Source: RPRI01 sp051233685 (GTDB taxonomy: Bacteria > Desulfobacterota > Desulfobacteria > Desulfobacterales > RPRI01). From it: 15,885 nucleotides of DNA. The stretch spans positions 1 to 15,885 of the forward strand of contig NZ_JBAMMY010000078.1 in assembly GCF_051233685.1 (NCBI RefSeq), given 5' to 3'. Below, one piece after another: positions 1 through 7,439 of this stretch; within the stretch, counting starts at the first letter, position 1; every line of letters starts with the position of its first letter. Made by a program: the position numbers and the translations under genes. A model generated the notes under the pieces. The model saw only the letters and a list, made by a program, of their open reading frames with translations, had not been told where the DNA came from and did no database searches.

Positions 1-21
1 CAGTTGATCTTCAAAAGTCAT
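1..21 (-). CDS. possible N-terminus of a gene leaving the left edge
   Basis: Read on the minus strand, an ATG at 21 opens seven codons (Met-Thr-Phe-Glu-Asp-Gln-Leu) that continue past the left edge without a stop. No good ribosome binding site lies at normal distance; a G-rich stretch sits about 17 bases upstream. It could be the start of a transposase or any other gene, or chance. Too little is visible to assign a family. Confidence 0.2.
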
Positions 22-135
22 TTTCAATGGTCTGTACCCCCTGGACTCAAGCAGTGGTATGCTATGAAAAATCTTTTGCAATGGTTTGACAAATCGAGTA
101 TAAGATGAAGTGTTAAATTTCTTTTTAGGGATATT

Positions 136-149
136 AAATGCGCGCATTT
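136..149. repeat. 14-bp perfect palindrome
   Basis: The sequence AAATGCGCGCATTT is a perfect palindrome, GC-rich at its centre within AT-rich surroundings, and it is followed by a short T run. It could be an operator half or a weak terminator hairpin. No gene ends immediately before it in the window, so its role is open. Confidence 0.35.
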
Positions 150-160
150 TTGTCTTAACT

Positions 161-189
161 CCTTGTTATAATTATAATTTATAACAAGG
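161..189. repeat. 10-bp inverted repeat, possible operator or terminator
   Basis: CCTTGTTATA at 161-170 and TATAACAAGG at 180-189 form a perfect 10-bp inverted repeat around a 9-base AT spacer. An A/T stretch follows on the plus side. It may be a transcription terminator for whatever lies left of the window, or a binding site. Confidence 0.4.
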
Positions 190-349
190 CGACAAAAAAT
201 TTTTATCTGCTTTGTCAAGCAAAAAATAAACATTTTTATAATTTTTTTATCCCATATAACATGCAAAAACTTAACCGGACACTACTGATGTTTTTTCCCG
301 TTGCCATCAATTATTAAGCGTAACTTATCGAAACCGTCATGTTCTAATT

Positions 350-365
350 TGGCCCTTCTATTGCT
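350..365 (+). promoter_or_regulatory. sigma-54 (-24/-12) promoter candidate for the EF-hand gene
   Basis: TGGCCC at 350-355 and TTGCT at 361-365 match the sigma-54 consensus TGGCAC-N5-TTGCW. Exactly 10 bases separate the GG (351-352) from the GC (363-364), the invariant spacing. Transcription would start near 376 and leave a leader of about 120 bases before the gene at 498. The next plus-strand gene carries a similar element. Confidence 0.5.
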
Positions 366-497
366 ATATCCCCTTTAAGGAGTTCAATAACCTGTTGTTC
401 AAAAGGAGGTGAATAATAATTTTGATCATCAAAGTAAAGGATCAGACTATTGTGACAGGAACATTTTATAACACAAATGTAAAAAAGGAGGTAAGTT

Positions 498-989
498 ATG
501 TCAAACAGTATAAGCAGCGTGGGCAACAACAGTTACGTGTCCCTGCTTAATACCCAGGCCATGCAGCAGCGCAATGACGATTTGTTCAGTAAGTTAGACA
601 GCAACAGCGATTCCGGAATCGATAAGACAGAATTTTCGGATTTTGCCAAGAAACTGTCGGAGAATACAGGAAGTTCCTTAAATGTGGATGATGTTTTTTC
701 CACGTATGATGCGGATAGTGACGGTACATTAAGCAGCGATGAGCTGAAAACTTTCATGAAAGACAACCCGCCGCCACCTCCGCCGCAAATGCAAAAGGCT
801 ATGTCGGCTTATGGAACGGACCAGAGCAGCGACCCAATGTCAACCTTGTTGGATTTACTTACAAATCTTTCAGCAAGTAACGGATCGGCATCATCCGGTG
901 ACACAGGTTCGTTAAGCGCTTATCTGTCAAAGTTGATTGAAAATTTAAGCAGCGGGGCAAGCAGTTCGCTGATTGATGTAACAACCTAG
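498..989 (+). CDS. EF-hand calcium-binding protein
   Basis: A 163-residue protein with two EF-hand loops: residues 34-45 (Asp-Ser-Asn-Ser-Asp-Ser-Gly-Ile...Glu) and 71-82 (Asp-Ala-Asp-Ser-Asp-Gly...Glu). Both carry acidic or Asn ligands at positions 1, 3, 5 and 12 and should bind Ca2+. In loop 1 the usual Gly at position 6 is Ser. A run of six prolines (91-96) follows the second hand, and the C-terminal 60 residues are rich in Ser, Gly and Leu. No signal peptide or membrane segment is visible, so it is probably cytoplasmic unless a non-classical route exports it. The start is set by a strong GGAGG seven bases before the ATG. Partner and target are unknown. A hairpin follows the stop, so the gene is probably monocistronic. 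Confidence 0.85.
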   Translation: MSNSISSVGNNSYVSLLNTQAMQQRNDDLFSKLDSNSDSGIDKTEFSDFAKKLSENTGSSLNVDDVFSTYDADSDGTLSSDELKTFMKDNPPPPPPQMQKAMSAYGTDQSSDPMSTLLDLLTNLSASNGSASSGDTGSLSAYLSKLIENLSSGASSSLIDVTT

Positions 990-1011
990 AAATATTAAAA
1001 TATTTTATGAT

Positions 1012-1045
1012 AAAGAACCCTATTTATTAAAGAATGGGGTTCTTT
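1012..1045 (+). terminator. intrinsic terminator after the EF-hand gene
   Basis: AAAGAACCC at 1012-1020 pairs perfectly with GGGTTCTTT at 1037-1045. This 9-bp stem with a 16-base AT-rich loop begins 22 bases after the EF-hand stop codon. The descending arm is T-rich, but no separate T run follows it. Confidence 0.6.
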
Positions 1046-1078
1046 GACTCTGATTTAGACAATAATAATCATACGGTT

Positions 1079-1094
1079 TGGCCCGAATAATGCA
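1079..1094 (+). promoter_or_regulatory. sigma-54 (-24/-12) promoter for the hybrid kinase gene
   Basis: TGGCCCGAATAATGCA matches the consensus TGGCACGN4TTGCA at all but two of its fixed positions. The GG at 1080-1081 and GC at 1092-1093 are separated by exactly 10 bases. The expected start point is near 1105, about 25 bases before the ATG at 1130. It shares the TTTGGCCC block with the element upstream of the EF-hand gene, which suggests common control by an enhancer-binding activator. Confidence 0.6.
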
Positions 1095-1129
1095 TTTGCT
1101 AACTTAATAAACAAAACGGGAAAGAGTTT

Positions 1130-2683
1130 ATGGATTTTGAAATGAACAGCCATTCAGAAGATAAAATGAAAGACTCGATTGGGGATAAAGAGACTGTTTA
1201 TCGCTTTTTAGTGGAAAATTCTCTGGCCGCTTATTATATCATACAAGATGGCTTGTTTCGTTTTGTTAATAAGAGATTCTGTCAGATAGCAGGGTATAAT
1301 TATGAAGAGATTATAGACCGGATGGGCCCGGCTGATCTGGTGCATCCTGTAGAGCGCAATAGTGTCCTTGAAACACTCGGGAATTGTCTGAACGGTGATG
1401 AAGATAATAGTGAACACACTCATAAAATTATAAGAAAAGACGGGCAGATCTCAACTTTACAAATTATCGGAAACGGATTTGTTTATAATGGAAAACCTGC
1501 CGTTTCCGGTACGATTATCGATATTTCAAAAGAAAGTGATCTTGAATCCCAGCTGCTTCAGGCACAGAAGATGGAAGCCATAGGAAACCTTGCGGGTGGT
1601 ATTGCTCATGATTTTAACAACATTATCACTGTGTTGACCGGTTATGGCAATCTTTTGCAAATGAAGATAAGTCAGGATGATTCGTTAAGACTCTATGTGG
1701 ATCAAATACTATCCGCTTCCCAGAAAGCAGCAAGCTTAACCCAAAAACTTATGGCCTTCAGCAGGCAGCAGCCCATTACCTTAAAAACAATAAACATTAA
1801 CTCTGTAATACATGAAACTAAAAAGCTTTTGGAACGCCTTATAACCGAAGATATCAGATTAGTGACCGAACTTTATTCAAAAGATGTCATTGTCATGGCG
1901 GATGCCACTCAAATTGACCAGATCCTGTTTAACCTTGTAACTAATGCCAAAGATGCGATGCCTTCGGGTGGGATCTTGAAGATATCAACCAGAATAGCAG
2001 AACTGGACAGGGAATTCGTATTGGCACACGGGTTTGGCAAAACAGGCAGATATGCAATCCTTGAGGTACAAGATACAGGAACAGGAATTAACAGAAACAC
2101 AATGGAAAAGATATTCAATCCATTTTTTACTACCAAGGAAGTAGGGAAGGGGACAGGACTTGGTTTGTCCACAGTCTATGGAATAGTCAAACAACATAAC
2201 GGGTATATCACAGTCAGCAGTAAACTTAATCAGGGCACAACCTTTCATATATATTTTCCTGTTGTCAAAAACATGACGCATGAAATGCTTGAATCAAATC
2301 TCAAACCGGTGAAACACGGAAAAGAAACAATTCTGGTGGCTGAAGATGATGATAGTGTGCGATATTTTATAATCGATATTCTTAACAGATTTGGCTATAA
2401 AACCATTGGAGCTGTAGACGGAGAAGATGCGATACTCAAGTTCAAGGAAAACAAGGATATTTCTCTTGTAGTTATGGATACTATTATGCCCAAAAAAAAT
2501 GGGAAAGAAGTTTGCGATTGCATCAGAAAAATAAAACCTGATATGAAGATACTTTTTATGAGTGGATATTCAGCCGAGATAGTAGCCAATAAGGGATTTT
2601 TGGGGTATGAAGCAGATTATATTAATAAACCAATATATTATGAAGATTTTATATTAAAAGTAAGAAATGTGCTCGATAAATAG
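1130..2683 (+). CDS. PAS-domain hybrid sensor histidine kinase
   Basis: A soluble 517-residue kinase with no transmembrane segment. Order of domains: a PAS sensor (about 25-135); a HisKA dimerisation domain with the phospho-acceptor His160 in the H-box GGIAHDFNN; a HATPase_c domain with N-box near Asn268/Asn272, G1 box Asp-Thr-Gly-Thr-Gly (315-319), an F box at NPFFTTK and a G2 box GKGTGLGLS; and a C-terminal receiver (about 398-517) with acidic pocket Glu405-Asp407, phospho-acceptor Asp450 and conserved Lys500. Such kinases autophosphorylate on His and pass the phosphate to the receiver or onward through a phosphorelay; no output partner is encoded next to it. The PAS ligand cannot be told from sequence. 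The weak GGGAAAGAG before the ATG and the sigma-54-type promoter support this start. Confidence 0.93.
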   Translation: MDFEMNSHSEDKMKDSIGDKETVYRFLVENSLAAYYIIQDGLFRFVNKRFCQIAGYNYEEIIDRMGPADLVHPVERNSVLETLGNCLNGDEDNSEHTHKIIRKDGQISTLQIIGNGFVYNGKPAVSGTIIDISKESDLESQLLQAQKMEAIGNLAGGIAHDFNNIITVLTGYGNLLQMKISQDDSLRLYVDQILSASQKAASLTQKLMAFSRQQPITLKTININSVIHETKKLLERLITEDIRLVTELYSKDVIVMADATQIDQILFNLVTNAKDAMPSGGILKISTRIAELDREFVLAHGFGKTGRYAILEVQDTGTGINRNTMEKIFNPFFTTKEVGKGTGLGLSTVYGIVKQHNGYITVSSKLNQGTTFHIYFPVVKNMTHEMLESNLKPVKHGKETILVAEDDDSVRYFIIDILNRFGYKTIGAVDGEDAILKFKENKDISLVVMDTIMPKKNGKEVCDCIRKIKPDMKILFMSGYSAEIVANKGFLGYEADYINKPIYYEDFILKVRNVLDK

Positions 2684-2940
2684 AAGAAAATGTTTTTGTT
2701 GATTCACAACTCCGATTTAAATCAAATAAAATAAACACTTCCACCAAGCATTCAACGCTTCCTTTTACCCAATTATCGTTATGGCAATTGCTATAATTGC
2801 AAAACCATCTTTAAAATAAATCAGCAGATTTGAATCTTGTAAATCATGTGATAAAGGAATACATAAAAAATTATGAGAACAAGGATAATAAATTATATAT
2901 CAATTTAAAAAGAAATTCCCATTTCAGGAGAAATTGTTAG
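2684..2940. other. intergenic region between the kinase and ATPase genes
   Basis: 257 bases of AT-rich DNA without a gene. It contains an inverted repeat, GCAATT at 2784-2789 and AATTGC at 2795-2800 around a 5-base spacer, which could be an operator. I see no clear terminator for the kinase gene and no promoter I would defend for the ATPase gene. Confidence 0.4.
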
Positions 2941-3750
2941 ATGAACTATAGTAACGGCGGGGAAGGGGGTTTGATAGTAGATGAGCCCTTTTATGTAGTA
3001 TGCGGAAATGAGATTGATATGTTTGAGAGAGCTTATGATGCAAGACTTCCGGTTATGCTGAAAGGTCCTACGGGATGTGGAAAGACAAGGTTTGTCGAAC
3101 ATATGGCTCATCGCTTAAAACTACCTCTTATTACCGTGGCCTGTCATGAAGACCTTTTTGCAACAGACCTTGTAGGCCGGTTTTTATTGAAAAATGATGA
3201 AACAGTCTGGATGGACGGACCCTTGACAAGAGCAGTTCGTATGGGGGCAATATGTTATCTGGACGAAATTGTTGAGACCAGAAAAGATACAACGGTAGTT
3301 ATTCATCCTCTTACTGATCATAGGAGGACTCTTGGTATAGATAAAAAAGGAGAAGTGATAACGGCGCATCCTGATTTCATGCTGGTTGTTTCATATAACC
3401 CCGGATATCAGTCTGTATTAAAAGACATGAAACAAAGCACTCGCCAGAGATTCATATCTCTTGCTTTCGATTACCCTGAACCTGATAAAGAGGCTAATAT
3501 AGTTTCTCATGAAGGTGGAGTAACGGATGATATAGCTTTAAAGCTTGTGTTTCTTGCCGGAAAAATAAGAAGTATGCGTGAACACGGATTGACCGAAGGC
3601 GCAAGTACGCGCCTGTTAATATATGCTGCAAAACTAATCAGTAAAAATATTCCGGTGAAAAAAGCCTGCATGTCTGCAATATGTCTTCCTCTCACAGACG
3701 ATGCAAAACTTATTGAAACATTAAGTGATCTGGTCAGTGATGTATTTTAA
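2941..3750 (+). CDS. CbbQ/NorQ-type MoxR-family AAA+ ATPase
   Basis: A 269-residue AAA+ ATPase of normal CbbQ/NorQ/GpvN length. Walker A is GPTGCGKT (42-49), Walker B is CYLDEI (105-110), a sensor-1 Asn lies in SYNPGY (151-156), and candidate arginine fingers are Arg168 and Arg170. The C-terminal 80 residues have the CbbQ_C look, including a TEGASTR segment. Family members form hexamers that, with a VWA-domain partner (CbbO or NorD), use ATP to remodel or load metal into an enzyme such as Rubisco or nitric oxide reductase. The likely partner is the VWA gene at 10764, unusually far away. No target enzyme is in the window. AGGAG sits 10 bases before the ATG. Family is confident; the substrate is unknown. 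Confidence 0.9.
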   Translation: MNYSNGGEGGLIVDEPFYVVCGNEIDMFERAYDARLPVMLKGPTGCGKTRFVEHMAHRLKLPLITVACHEDLFATDLVGRFLLKNDETVWMDGPLTRAVRMGAICYLDEIVETRKDTTVVIHPLTDHRRTLGIDKKGEVITAHPDFMLVVSYNPGYQSVLKDMKQSTRQRFISLAFDYPEPDKEANIVSHEGGVTDDIALKLVFLAGKIRSMREHGLTEGASTRLLIYAAKLISKNIPVKKACMSAICLPLTDDAKLIETLSDLVSDVF

Positions 3751-3820
3751 AAAGTAAATGATTATAAGATATCTTGTTATTGAGCGTTCCGATTCTCTAT
3801 TTACCGAGTAATAATTTATA

Positions 3821-4108
3821 TCAGCAGCATTTTTTATGTGTACGAAAAAACTTTTGATCACGAATCCATTCATTGATAAGTCCTGTTGCACAACCTACAC
3901 CGGAATCGACAAAAATAGCAGTAGAAGGGCAATTTATGGCACAGGCTCCGCACTCCATGCAGGCATCAAAATTGGTGATTATAGCTTTTTTTCCCGCAAG
4001 CGAAAACACCTGGTGCGGACAGACTTCCAAACATCTGCCACAGCCAATGCATTTTTTTGTATCCAGTTTCAGGGTTGCAACATTTCGCAGATAGCTGAAA
4101 CCTTTCAT
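3821..4108 (-). CDS. hgcB: HgcB, ferredoxin partner in mercury methylation
   Basis: A 95-residue two-[4Fe-4S] ferredoxin. The cluster motifs are CIGCGRCLEVCP and CMECGACAINCP. The features separating HgcB from ordinary ferredoxins are both present: a further conserved Cys after the second cluster (GVGCATG) and a C-terminal vicinal pair (Lys-Lys-Cys-Cys, then stop). In the known system HgcB supplies low-potential electrons to reduce the HgcA corrinoid, and its cysteines are thought to handle Hg(II). The ATG at 4108 is preceded by GGAGG at five-base spacing. A further in-frame start at 4147 would overlap hgcA and adds residues not expected for the family. It lies 13 bases after the hgcA stop, so the two are co-transcribed. 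Confidence 0.93.
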   Translation of the reverse strand: MKGFSYLRNVATLKLDTKKCIGCGRCLEVCPHQVFSLAGKKAIITNFDACMECGACAINCPSTAIFVDSGVGCATGLINEWIRDQKFFRTHKKCC

Positions 4109-4121
4109 ATATCCTCCGTTT

Positions 4122-5291
4122 TTACAGCAATTTTCCAACCAGTACAAAAATTACACTCAGTATAACAGCAATTCCCATAACCGGCATCGCAAGGCGCATT
4201 TCCTTTTTTACCCCCGAGCGTGAAGTAAATGGTGTGCAACCGGTGAAATTAAGCGTGTAAAAGGCGCTTACCGCCGGAATCGCCAGAAAAGCGGCAAAGG
4301 TTATAAATATGTTCCACTCCCTACCATCGGCAAAAAGGTAGAAGGCCGCAGACCATGCCAATCCTGTCAGAAATCCTTTAAAGGCAAAACTCCTGCCCGG
4401 AAGCCATGGGAGAAGAAGCGGCGCAATAGCAATGCCGGAAACTACAGCGCCAAGATAGGCGCAAACTGTCATGAGACCATACCGGGGCCCTTGCAACAAT
4501 GCGGATATAATAAACAAAGACGCCACTGCAATGGCAGTTGGTTTCAGCGCCAGCAATAATTCAACGGGAATGAGTACCGCTCGCTCCCGGAACGTGAAAG
4601 TCTGTTCCTTCATCTGAGCTGTTGTCATCATGTCATTATCAAAGTATTTCGGAAGATCTTCGGCCCGGATGGCTGCATACCGGATACTAAAGCCGGTTTG
4701 CCTTTTTACTTCGTGAGCTGCCACTCCCGGTGCAGCTAAAATCGGCATGATAAGGCGGCGGTGAGCAACCACCTTGGAAAGATTGGATAAACCAATGCGC
4801 CGCAGCACCAGTTCTTGTGTGCTAAACGTCCCTTTCCCGGCAGCACACCATACATTGATACCATAAGTCTCAAGAACAAGAAGCCAGACATTTCGCCCTG
4901 TAAGGACGCTGCGGACTTTATCGTAGCTCATTTTGTAGTTCGCTGTTACCAATACCGGATCATCTTTTGCCGGAGCACCAATAGCATAAAGACCTGACGG
5001 CACCATATAATTCATCCGACCGATACCAAAACGGGTTTTGCATGTACCAAGAAAATCGGCGAAGCTAAGCTTCGTATTAATTTGAGGCACATTTCCCGCT
5101 CCCGTTGTCAGCCATCTGATAAAACCGGGAACTTTCTCGTTTATTTCTCCGCCACCGGCAGAGGTTTCAGGCCCTCAACAGGGAGGTTTATCGGCCAAAG
5201 CTTCCTGCGGTACATTACATATCGGCGTAAGGTTTATCTGACTTCCTCCAAGTTTTTTCAGAGTAAATTTATTATTGGTTTCAACTATCAT
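4122..5291 (-). CDS. hgcA: HgcA, mercury-methylating corrinoid protein with in-frame UGA (probable selenoprotein)
   Basis: Membrane corrinoid protein that transfers a methyl group to Hg(II). Full length is 389 residues if the in-frame TGA at codon 39 (5175-5177) is read through. The cap-helix motif NVWCAAGK lies at residues 146-153, with Cys149 the expected cobalt ligand. The C-terminal third has several hydrophobic helices and the HgcA-typical NFTG...SGVKKEM segment (348-365). The ATG at 5291 has GGAG six bases upstream. Codons 1-38 precede the TGA and codons 40-67 follow it in the same frame; the latter include the Gly-Asn-Val-Pro-Gln stretch that I expect in HgcA before the LGT...GIGRMNY region. 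Starting at GTG 5090 would delete 67 residues. Context at the TGA is Pro-Pro-Cys-TGA-Gly-Pro, with a SECIS-like hairpin just after it. The alternatives are a nonsense mutation with internal initiation at the GTG, or a sequencing error. Confidence 0.9.
5147..5163 (-). promoter_or_regulatory. bacterial SECIS-like hairpin in hgcA
   Basis: In the transcript, CTCTGCCGGTGGCGGAG forms a 7-bp stem (C-G, U-A, C-G, U.G, G-C, C-G, C-G) closing a GGU triloop. Counting the U of the UGA as 1, the loop GGU occupies positions 22-24. These are the same positions as the loop GGU in the E. coli fdhF SECIS element, where SelB contacts G23 and U24. A U at position 18, in a wobble with G28, could act as the bulged U found at 17 in fdhF. 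This comparison is from memory of the fdhF sequence. Confidence 0.6.
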
Positions 5292-5297
5292 GCTTAA

Positions 5298-5301
5298 CTC
5301 C
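5298..5301 (-). promoter_or_regulatory. ribosome binding site deciding the hgcA start
   Basis: GGAG on the minus strand sits six bases before the ATG at 5291. It supports initiation upstream of the in-frame TGA rather than only at the GTG at 5090. Confidence 0.6.
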
Positions 5302-5332
5302 AACATTTGGTGCATGTAAATAATTCTGCAAG

Positions 5333-5361
5333 CTTATTTTTCATTTCGATGTACCTGTCAA
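5333..5361 (-). promoter_or_regulatory. sigma-70-type promoter candidate for hgcAB
   Basis: A perfect -35 TTGACA (5356-5361) is followed after 17 bases by AATAAG (5333-5338), four of six matches to TATAAT. The start point would be near 5326, giving a leader of about 35 bases before the hgcA ATG at 5291. The weak -10 leaves room for an activator. Confidence 0.45.
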
Positions 5362-5438
5362 TATCCTATTTATCTAATATAATATCCAAATAATTCCTTA
5401 ACTGAATTTGATACCATTTTTCATAAAACCGGTAAAAA

Positions 5439-6299
5439 TCAAATTCTTATTAAAATAATTGATATTACGGTCAAAAGTACCCCAACAAGCACAGCAGGTT
5501 TTATTTTCTCATGATAAATAACAGCAGAAAGCACAATGGCGATTACAAAATGCATCCCAACGATTGCTGAAATGAGGGATAGAGGCCCGCGTTCAAGGGC
5601 ATATAAATATGCATAATACCCAGCAAAGTTAAACAAGCCCATAAGCAAGCCAAGGCCCAGCGCGGCTGATCGTTTCCCTTCGGCTTTTTCATAGGATAAG
5701 GCTTTACCTATTCCCAGAGAGCCGATCATCCCAATTAAATATGACAGAGCCATAAAAGCAAGTTTGTCTGCGTGCATGGCAGCAAATTTTGATGAAATAC
5801 TTGCTGTTGCGCCACTTGCCAATGCCAGAAAGATAAATATTGTTCCCCGCCGTCGTGTTTTTGCTTTTGTGGTATCTGCTTCCATCTGTGTTGTCAGCAC
5901 AATTATGGCGGCAATGGCGACAAGCAATCCCATGGCCTGGATAATAGATATCTGTTCCCTGAAATAGAAAATTGAAAAAATTACTACAACCACCACATTT
6001 AACCTGATGAAGCTGTATGCGATATTTGCCGGAATATATTTTAGCGCTTCAATATGAGATACGGTTGCAACAAGAAAAGATACGCTGTTTATCAGAGTCA
6101 CGATTAAGAGGAAACGAATGTTCAGATCATTGTGCTGTTGGAAAAAGTATGCCACAGAGCTTAAAAGCGTAACCGTGGCCATAAATGAAAAGGTTACCCA
6201 TTCTGTAGGATATTTTTTTTCTGCTGCAACCTTGTAAAAAAAGCGCTGAATTCCCATCAGAAGAAGTGCAAGTAAAGCGGAAAAATACCAGGAAATCAT
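5439..6299 (-). CDS. EamA/DMT-family membrane transporter
   Basis: A 286-residue, very hydrophobic protein of the size and pattern of the drug/metabolite transporter superfamily: about ten helices as two five-helix halves, split by a charged segment near residues 142-152 (Glu-Ala-Asp-Thr-Thr-Lys...Arg-Arg-Arg). The end of the first half (FREQISIIQAMGLLVAI) and of the second (YHEKIKPAVLVGVLLT) each show the typical EamA Glu-Lys/Gln loop before the last helix. Members export or import amino acids and other small metabolites across the inner membrane; the substrate here is not predictable. It lies 147 bases upstream of hgcA on the same strand, but hgcA has its own promoter candidate. AAAGG upstream of the ATG is a modest ribosome binding site. 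Confidence 0.88.
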   Translation of the reverse strand: MISWYFSALLALLLMGIQRFFYKVAAEKKYPTEWVTFSFMATVTLLSSVAYFFQQHNDLNIRFLLIVTLINSVSFLVATVSHIEALKYIPANIAYSFIRLNVVVVVIFSIFYFREQISIIQAMGLLVAIAAIIVLTTQMEADTTKAKTRRRGTIFIFLALASGATASISSKFAAMHADKLAFMALSYLIGMIGSLGIGKALSYEKAEGKRSAALGLGLLMGLFNFAGYYAYLYALERGPLSLISAIVGMHFVIAIVLSAVIYHEKIKPAVLVGVLLTVISIILIRI

Positions 6300-6378
6300 G
6301 TGTTAACCTTTAAGTTGAACGCGCAAAAAAACAAAATGATAACCATCTACTATGTTTTATGACACTCTGTATTTATGC

Positions 6379-7439
6379 TTATAAAGCGCCACTTGGTAAA
6401 GGCATAGTGCTTCTGCCCCACTCCTTGTATGTCCGCATATTCTTTATATTAACACTACGACCATCAGGGAACATGAACCGGCCGTTGGTATGCAGGATAT
6501 ATATGTAGCGCAAGGTGCTTCCTCCATCCGTGTTAACACAATACATTCCTCTTGCTCCGGCGGAAATGTCTATGTCTAAAACTCCGGCTGCCGAGCTTAT
6601 GGAGGCATGCCAACGGACTGGAACGCGCATGCCCGTCATGCCATCGTCCCACCATTCCAGCTCATACATAGAGATTTCACCTTGAGTAAAGGTAATCTCC
6701 TTATCTTCGATGAAGACACGGCAAAATCTCATTCCAATGCCAGGATGGTTCCACAGGTATATCTGGAGATCATCGTTCATACCCCAAAGATAGCTGTAGG
6801 GCACAGCCATGTTCTTCTGGTGGTCCCAATGTTCTCCAAAGACAATCCGATCATGAATGCCATAGCCGTTCTCCAGAACGTATTGTTTTCCCTTGACAGT
6901 TATCGAACCTTCTACCCAACAATGCTGCTCAAAACCGCCCGACATTTTTTTAGGCAAATCAGCCCATGCTCCATAGATTCTGGTAGCATTTCCCAGTCCA
7001 CCCAGCGTGAGGCTGCACCCAACATCCATGTGCTCGCCCTTATACTCCCAGTAAGGAGGACGATTTATGAACTCGCGGTCTCCCACTTTCCAGGTAACCT
7101 TATCGGATTCCTCTATCAGATGAAAGTCGGTGTTTTCCCATTCTCTGGGGTCCTGGCGGTTGCCGATGAACACGGTTTCCTCCAGCTTGCCCCATTTATC
7201 ATGCGGCTGCATCATAAAACTGGTCTGGAGAATCGGTGCTTCGTCAACCATCCATTTGCCTTTTTTTCCCCACCAACACGCCAAACAATGAGCACCAGAC
7301 AAAGGTCATTACCTTGGGATTCACCCATAACCATCATGCCTGTGAAATCAAAGTAGTCTGCGCCTTTTGGCAGCTGTTCTATTTTGGGCATTTCTTCGTA
7401 CAGTTGCACATCGCTTACTGCTTTTTTATGCTTGTTCAT
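6379..7439 (-). pseudogene. lipocalin-like (CrtC/AttH-type) protein gene, frameshifted
   Basis: Two overlapping frames make one protein of about 353 residues. The first opens at an ATG at 7439, with AGGAGGG nine bases upstream, and runs into the second at an A7 run (7261-7267). A single -1 shift there joins LIVWRVGGEKK to GKWMVDEAPILQTS without loss. The second frame has no good start of its own (TTG at 7302, inside the overlap). The product is rich in Trp, Tyr, Gly and beta-strand-like segments, with blocks such as GYGIHDRIVFGEHWD and GMRVPVRWHASIS, recalling lipocalin-like AttH/carotenoid-hydratase proteins; this assignment is tentative. No signal peptide is evident. The zero-frame codons at the junction spell A-AAA-AAG, the slippery heptamer of E. 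coli dnaX. The break may therefore be a mutation, a sequencing error or programmed frameshifting. The gene lies 79 bases upstream of the EamA gene and may share its transcript. Confidence 0.6.

Larger units (their letters stand above)
22..497. other. intergenic region, no convincing gene
   Basis: This stretch is AT-rich and broken by stops. The longest open frames, on the minus strand, are rich in Ile, Lys, Asn and Phe and resemble no family I know. It holds two inverted repeats (136-149 and 161-189), a sigma-54-like promoter at 350-365, and two G-rich ribosome-binding-like motifs (405-409 and 487-491). Only the second is followed by a real start at usable spacing. Confidence 0.5.

Noticed and set aside
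24..266. 80-residue minus-strand frame at the left edge
   Set aside because: Composition is typical of AT-rich noncoding DNA, there is no ribosome binding site, and it crosses a strong inverted repeat.
409..471. short leader peptide starting at GTG 409
   Set aside because: Its start codon lies within the GGAGG motif itself, so there is no usable spacing. The 20-codon frame has no other support.
3821..4147. hgcB starting at the further upstream ATG at 4147
   Set aside because: It overlaps the end of hgcA, and the ATG at 4108 has a strong GGAGG at five-base spacing and gives 95 residues, the length I expect for HgcB.
4122..5090. hgcA starting at GTG 5090
   Set aside because: The frame is coding-like back to an ATG with a ribosome binding site at 5291, interrupted only by one TGA. 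The GTG start would delete 67 residues including conserved-looking HgcA sequence. Internal initiation there cannot be excluded, because G-rich bases do precede it.
6607..7356. 249-residue plus-strand frame opposite the lipocalin-like gene
   Set aside because: It is antisense to a gene with a strong start and coherent protein composition, and it shows no motif of its own.
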